Source: Prinia subflava
Lineage: Eukaryota; Chordata; Aves; Passeriformes; Cisticolidae
Assembly: GCF_021018805.1 (NCBI RefSeq)
Contig: NC_086247.1
Location: 97,853,338 to 97,917,337 of the forward strand
DNA: 64,000 nucleotides
Reading direction: 5' to 3'
The translations under genes were made by a program, and so were the position numbers. Under the pieces are notes generated by a model. The model saw only the letters and a program-made list of their open reading frames with translations. It ran no database searches and was not told the DNA's origin. Shown here piece by piece: positions 63,330 through 64,000 of the stretch (position 1 is the first letter of the stretch; each line of letters starts with the position of its first letter).

Positions 63330-64000
63330 TTGGTTTCCATGGCTTGCTTTCTGGAGTTGATCAAAACACAAGTCATGTTAGTTCTTTGTGCTGCCAACCA
63401 GCAGAGAAGCTGCTGCAGACCCTCTCTTGCCTTATCCCTTACTTGCTTTTACGCTGCACCTTTGGTGTTTTTCATGTCCATAGGAGGAGAACTAAAGCTG
63501 TTACTGCCTAATTTACTAAGTTTCTGTGATAGAGCTATGTAACATAAAGATTTGCTTTACAGAGTGAACTGTGATCTCTGCTTTTGGTTTCTATAGTTTG
63601 CTTTCTGGAGTTGATCAAAACACAAGTCTTGTTAGTTGCTTGTGTTGCCAACCAGCAGAGAAGCTGCTGCAGACACTTTCATGCCTTATCCTTTACTGGC
63701 TTTTACGCTGCACCTGTTGGTGTTTTTTATGTCCATAGGAGGAGAACTAAAGCTGTTACTGCCTAATTTATTAAGTTTCTGTGATAGAGCTATGTAACAT
63801 AAAGATTTGCTTTACAGAGTGAACAGTGATCTCTGCTTTTGGTTTCTATAGTTTGCTTTCTGGAGTTGATCAAAATACAAGTCTTGTTAGTTTCTTGTGT
63901 TGCCAACCAGCAGAGAAGCTGCTGCAGACACTTTCATGCCTTATGCTTTACTTGCTTACACTCTGTACCAGTTAGTGTTTCCCATGTCTATAGAGCAAGA
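63330..64000. repeat. x-h-y run cut by the window end
   Basis: x (63330), h (63584) and a partial y (63839-64000) follow the nine-unit order. The x has TTATCCCTTAC in place of TTATCCATTAC, and the last y has GTTAGTTTCTTG. The array continues beyond the window. Confidence 0.9.
63584..63838 (+). repeat. h chimeric unit 10
   Basis: Same switch point, AACCAGCAG form. Last complete unit in the window. Confidence 0.87.

Larger units (their letters stand above)
1..64000. repeat. Satellite DNA array, about 254-bp unit, with nested higher-order repeats
   Basis: The entire window consists of head-to-tail copies of one repeat family. The boxes TTGGTTTC, GAAGCTGCTG and TGTAACATAAAG recur every 253-256 bp, or after 364 bp when an L unit intervenes. 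I count 22 L units and about 220 short units, all in one orientation. There is no gap, inversion, transposon insertion or unique stretch. The array enters at base 1 and leaves at base 64000 in mid-unit, so its real length is greater than 64 kb. A hand-counted y unit is 254 bp and 40% GC, with T (88) exceeding A (64) on the plus strand and no CpG. Tandem HOR satellites of this kind are typical of centromeric and heterochromatic DNA. That location and a vertebrate-like host are inferred, and the family is not recognised. Confidence 0.97.

Noticed and set aside
1..64000. CRISPR-like array
   Set aside because: The period is 254 bp with the whole unit conserved. There are no short repeats with unique spacers and no cas genes.
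1..64000. CENP-B box in the units
   Set aside because: No unit shows the TTCG...CGGG core. The short units are almost free of CpG, and the L CpGs are not arranged that way.
1..64000. Inner dimer structure of the 254-bp unit
   Set aside because: GTTTCCCATGTCTATAG loosely recalls GGTTTCTATAG about 130 bases earlier in the unit, but I could not extend the match enough to support an ancestral half-unit.
1..64000. Transposon, LTR, tRNA or rRNA content
   Set aside because: No terminal inverted or direct repeats, target-site duplications, poly(A) tails, clover-leaf boxes or rRNA-like stretches interrupt the array, and every base falls inside a satellite unit.

Overview
The whole 64 kb window is one uninterrupted satellite DNA array. 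I see no protein-coding gene, RNA gene, mobile element or unique sequence in it. All units run head to tail in the same orientation, and the window both starts and ends inside a unit, so neither array edge is present. There are about 243 units: 22 long units of 364-365 bp (L) and about 220 short units of 253-256 bp. One typical short unit, counted by hand, is 254 bp with 64 A, 50 C, 52 G and 88 T (40% GC). It contains no CpG at all. CpG depletion plus kilobase-scale higher-order repeats (HORs) suggest a vertebrate-like, methylated genome and a centromeric, pericentromeric or other heterochromatic array. That assignment is inference. I do not recognise the satellite family or species.

Units are described in a phase that begins at the TTGGTTTC box. 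Short units fall into a few families. Type y has TTTCTATAGTTTGC and TGATCA in its 5' half, and GTACCAGTTAGTG and TAGAGTTCCATGTAAG in its 3' half. Type x has TTTCCATGGCTTGC and TGATGA in its 5' half, and TTTTACGCTGCACC and AAGTTTCTGTGATAG in its 3' half. A is an x unit that usually carries TACGTA. B is a y unit with CACCTGAG. D is an x unit with TTCTGTAGTTGATG, and D' is the same slot filled by an ordinary x. x' is an x unit with a CAAGTCAAGTT insertion variant. C is a chimera with an x-like 5' end and a y 3' half. h is the reciprocal chimera, y 5' half and x 3' half. L starts like y, is strongly diverged, and contains two diverged copies of the 3' half about 109 bp apart.

Layout: 1-2170 is mixed x/y. 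From 2171 to 20380 the array is dominated by a 1,381-bp five-unit HOR (L-A-B-C-D), organised as two large tandem copies about 10.18 kb apart. From 20381 to 36192 there are three copies of a 3,926-bp fifteen-unit HOR, interrupted by a 2,653-bp ten-unit block and one five-unit HOR. From 36193 to 64000, L becomes rare (36193, 42914, 52687 and 59154). Here 2,288-bp nine-unit, 1,527-bp six-unit and 1,271-bp five-unit duplications dominate, and the h chimera appears ten times.

The window is best read as a record of satellite turnover: unequal crossing-over at several nested scales, with patchy exchange between unit types. Many short open frames exist, but they follow the DNA repeat, shift frame at every 254-bp step and are broken by single-base indels. 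I therefore annotate none as a gene.
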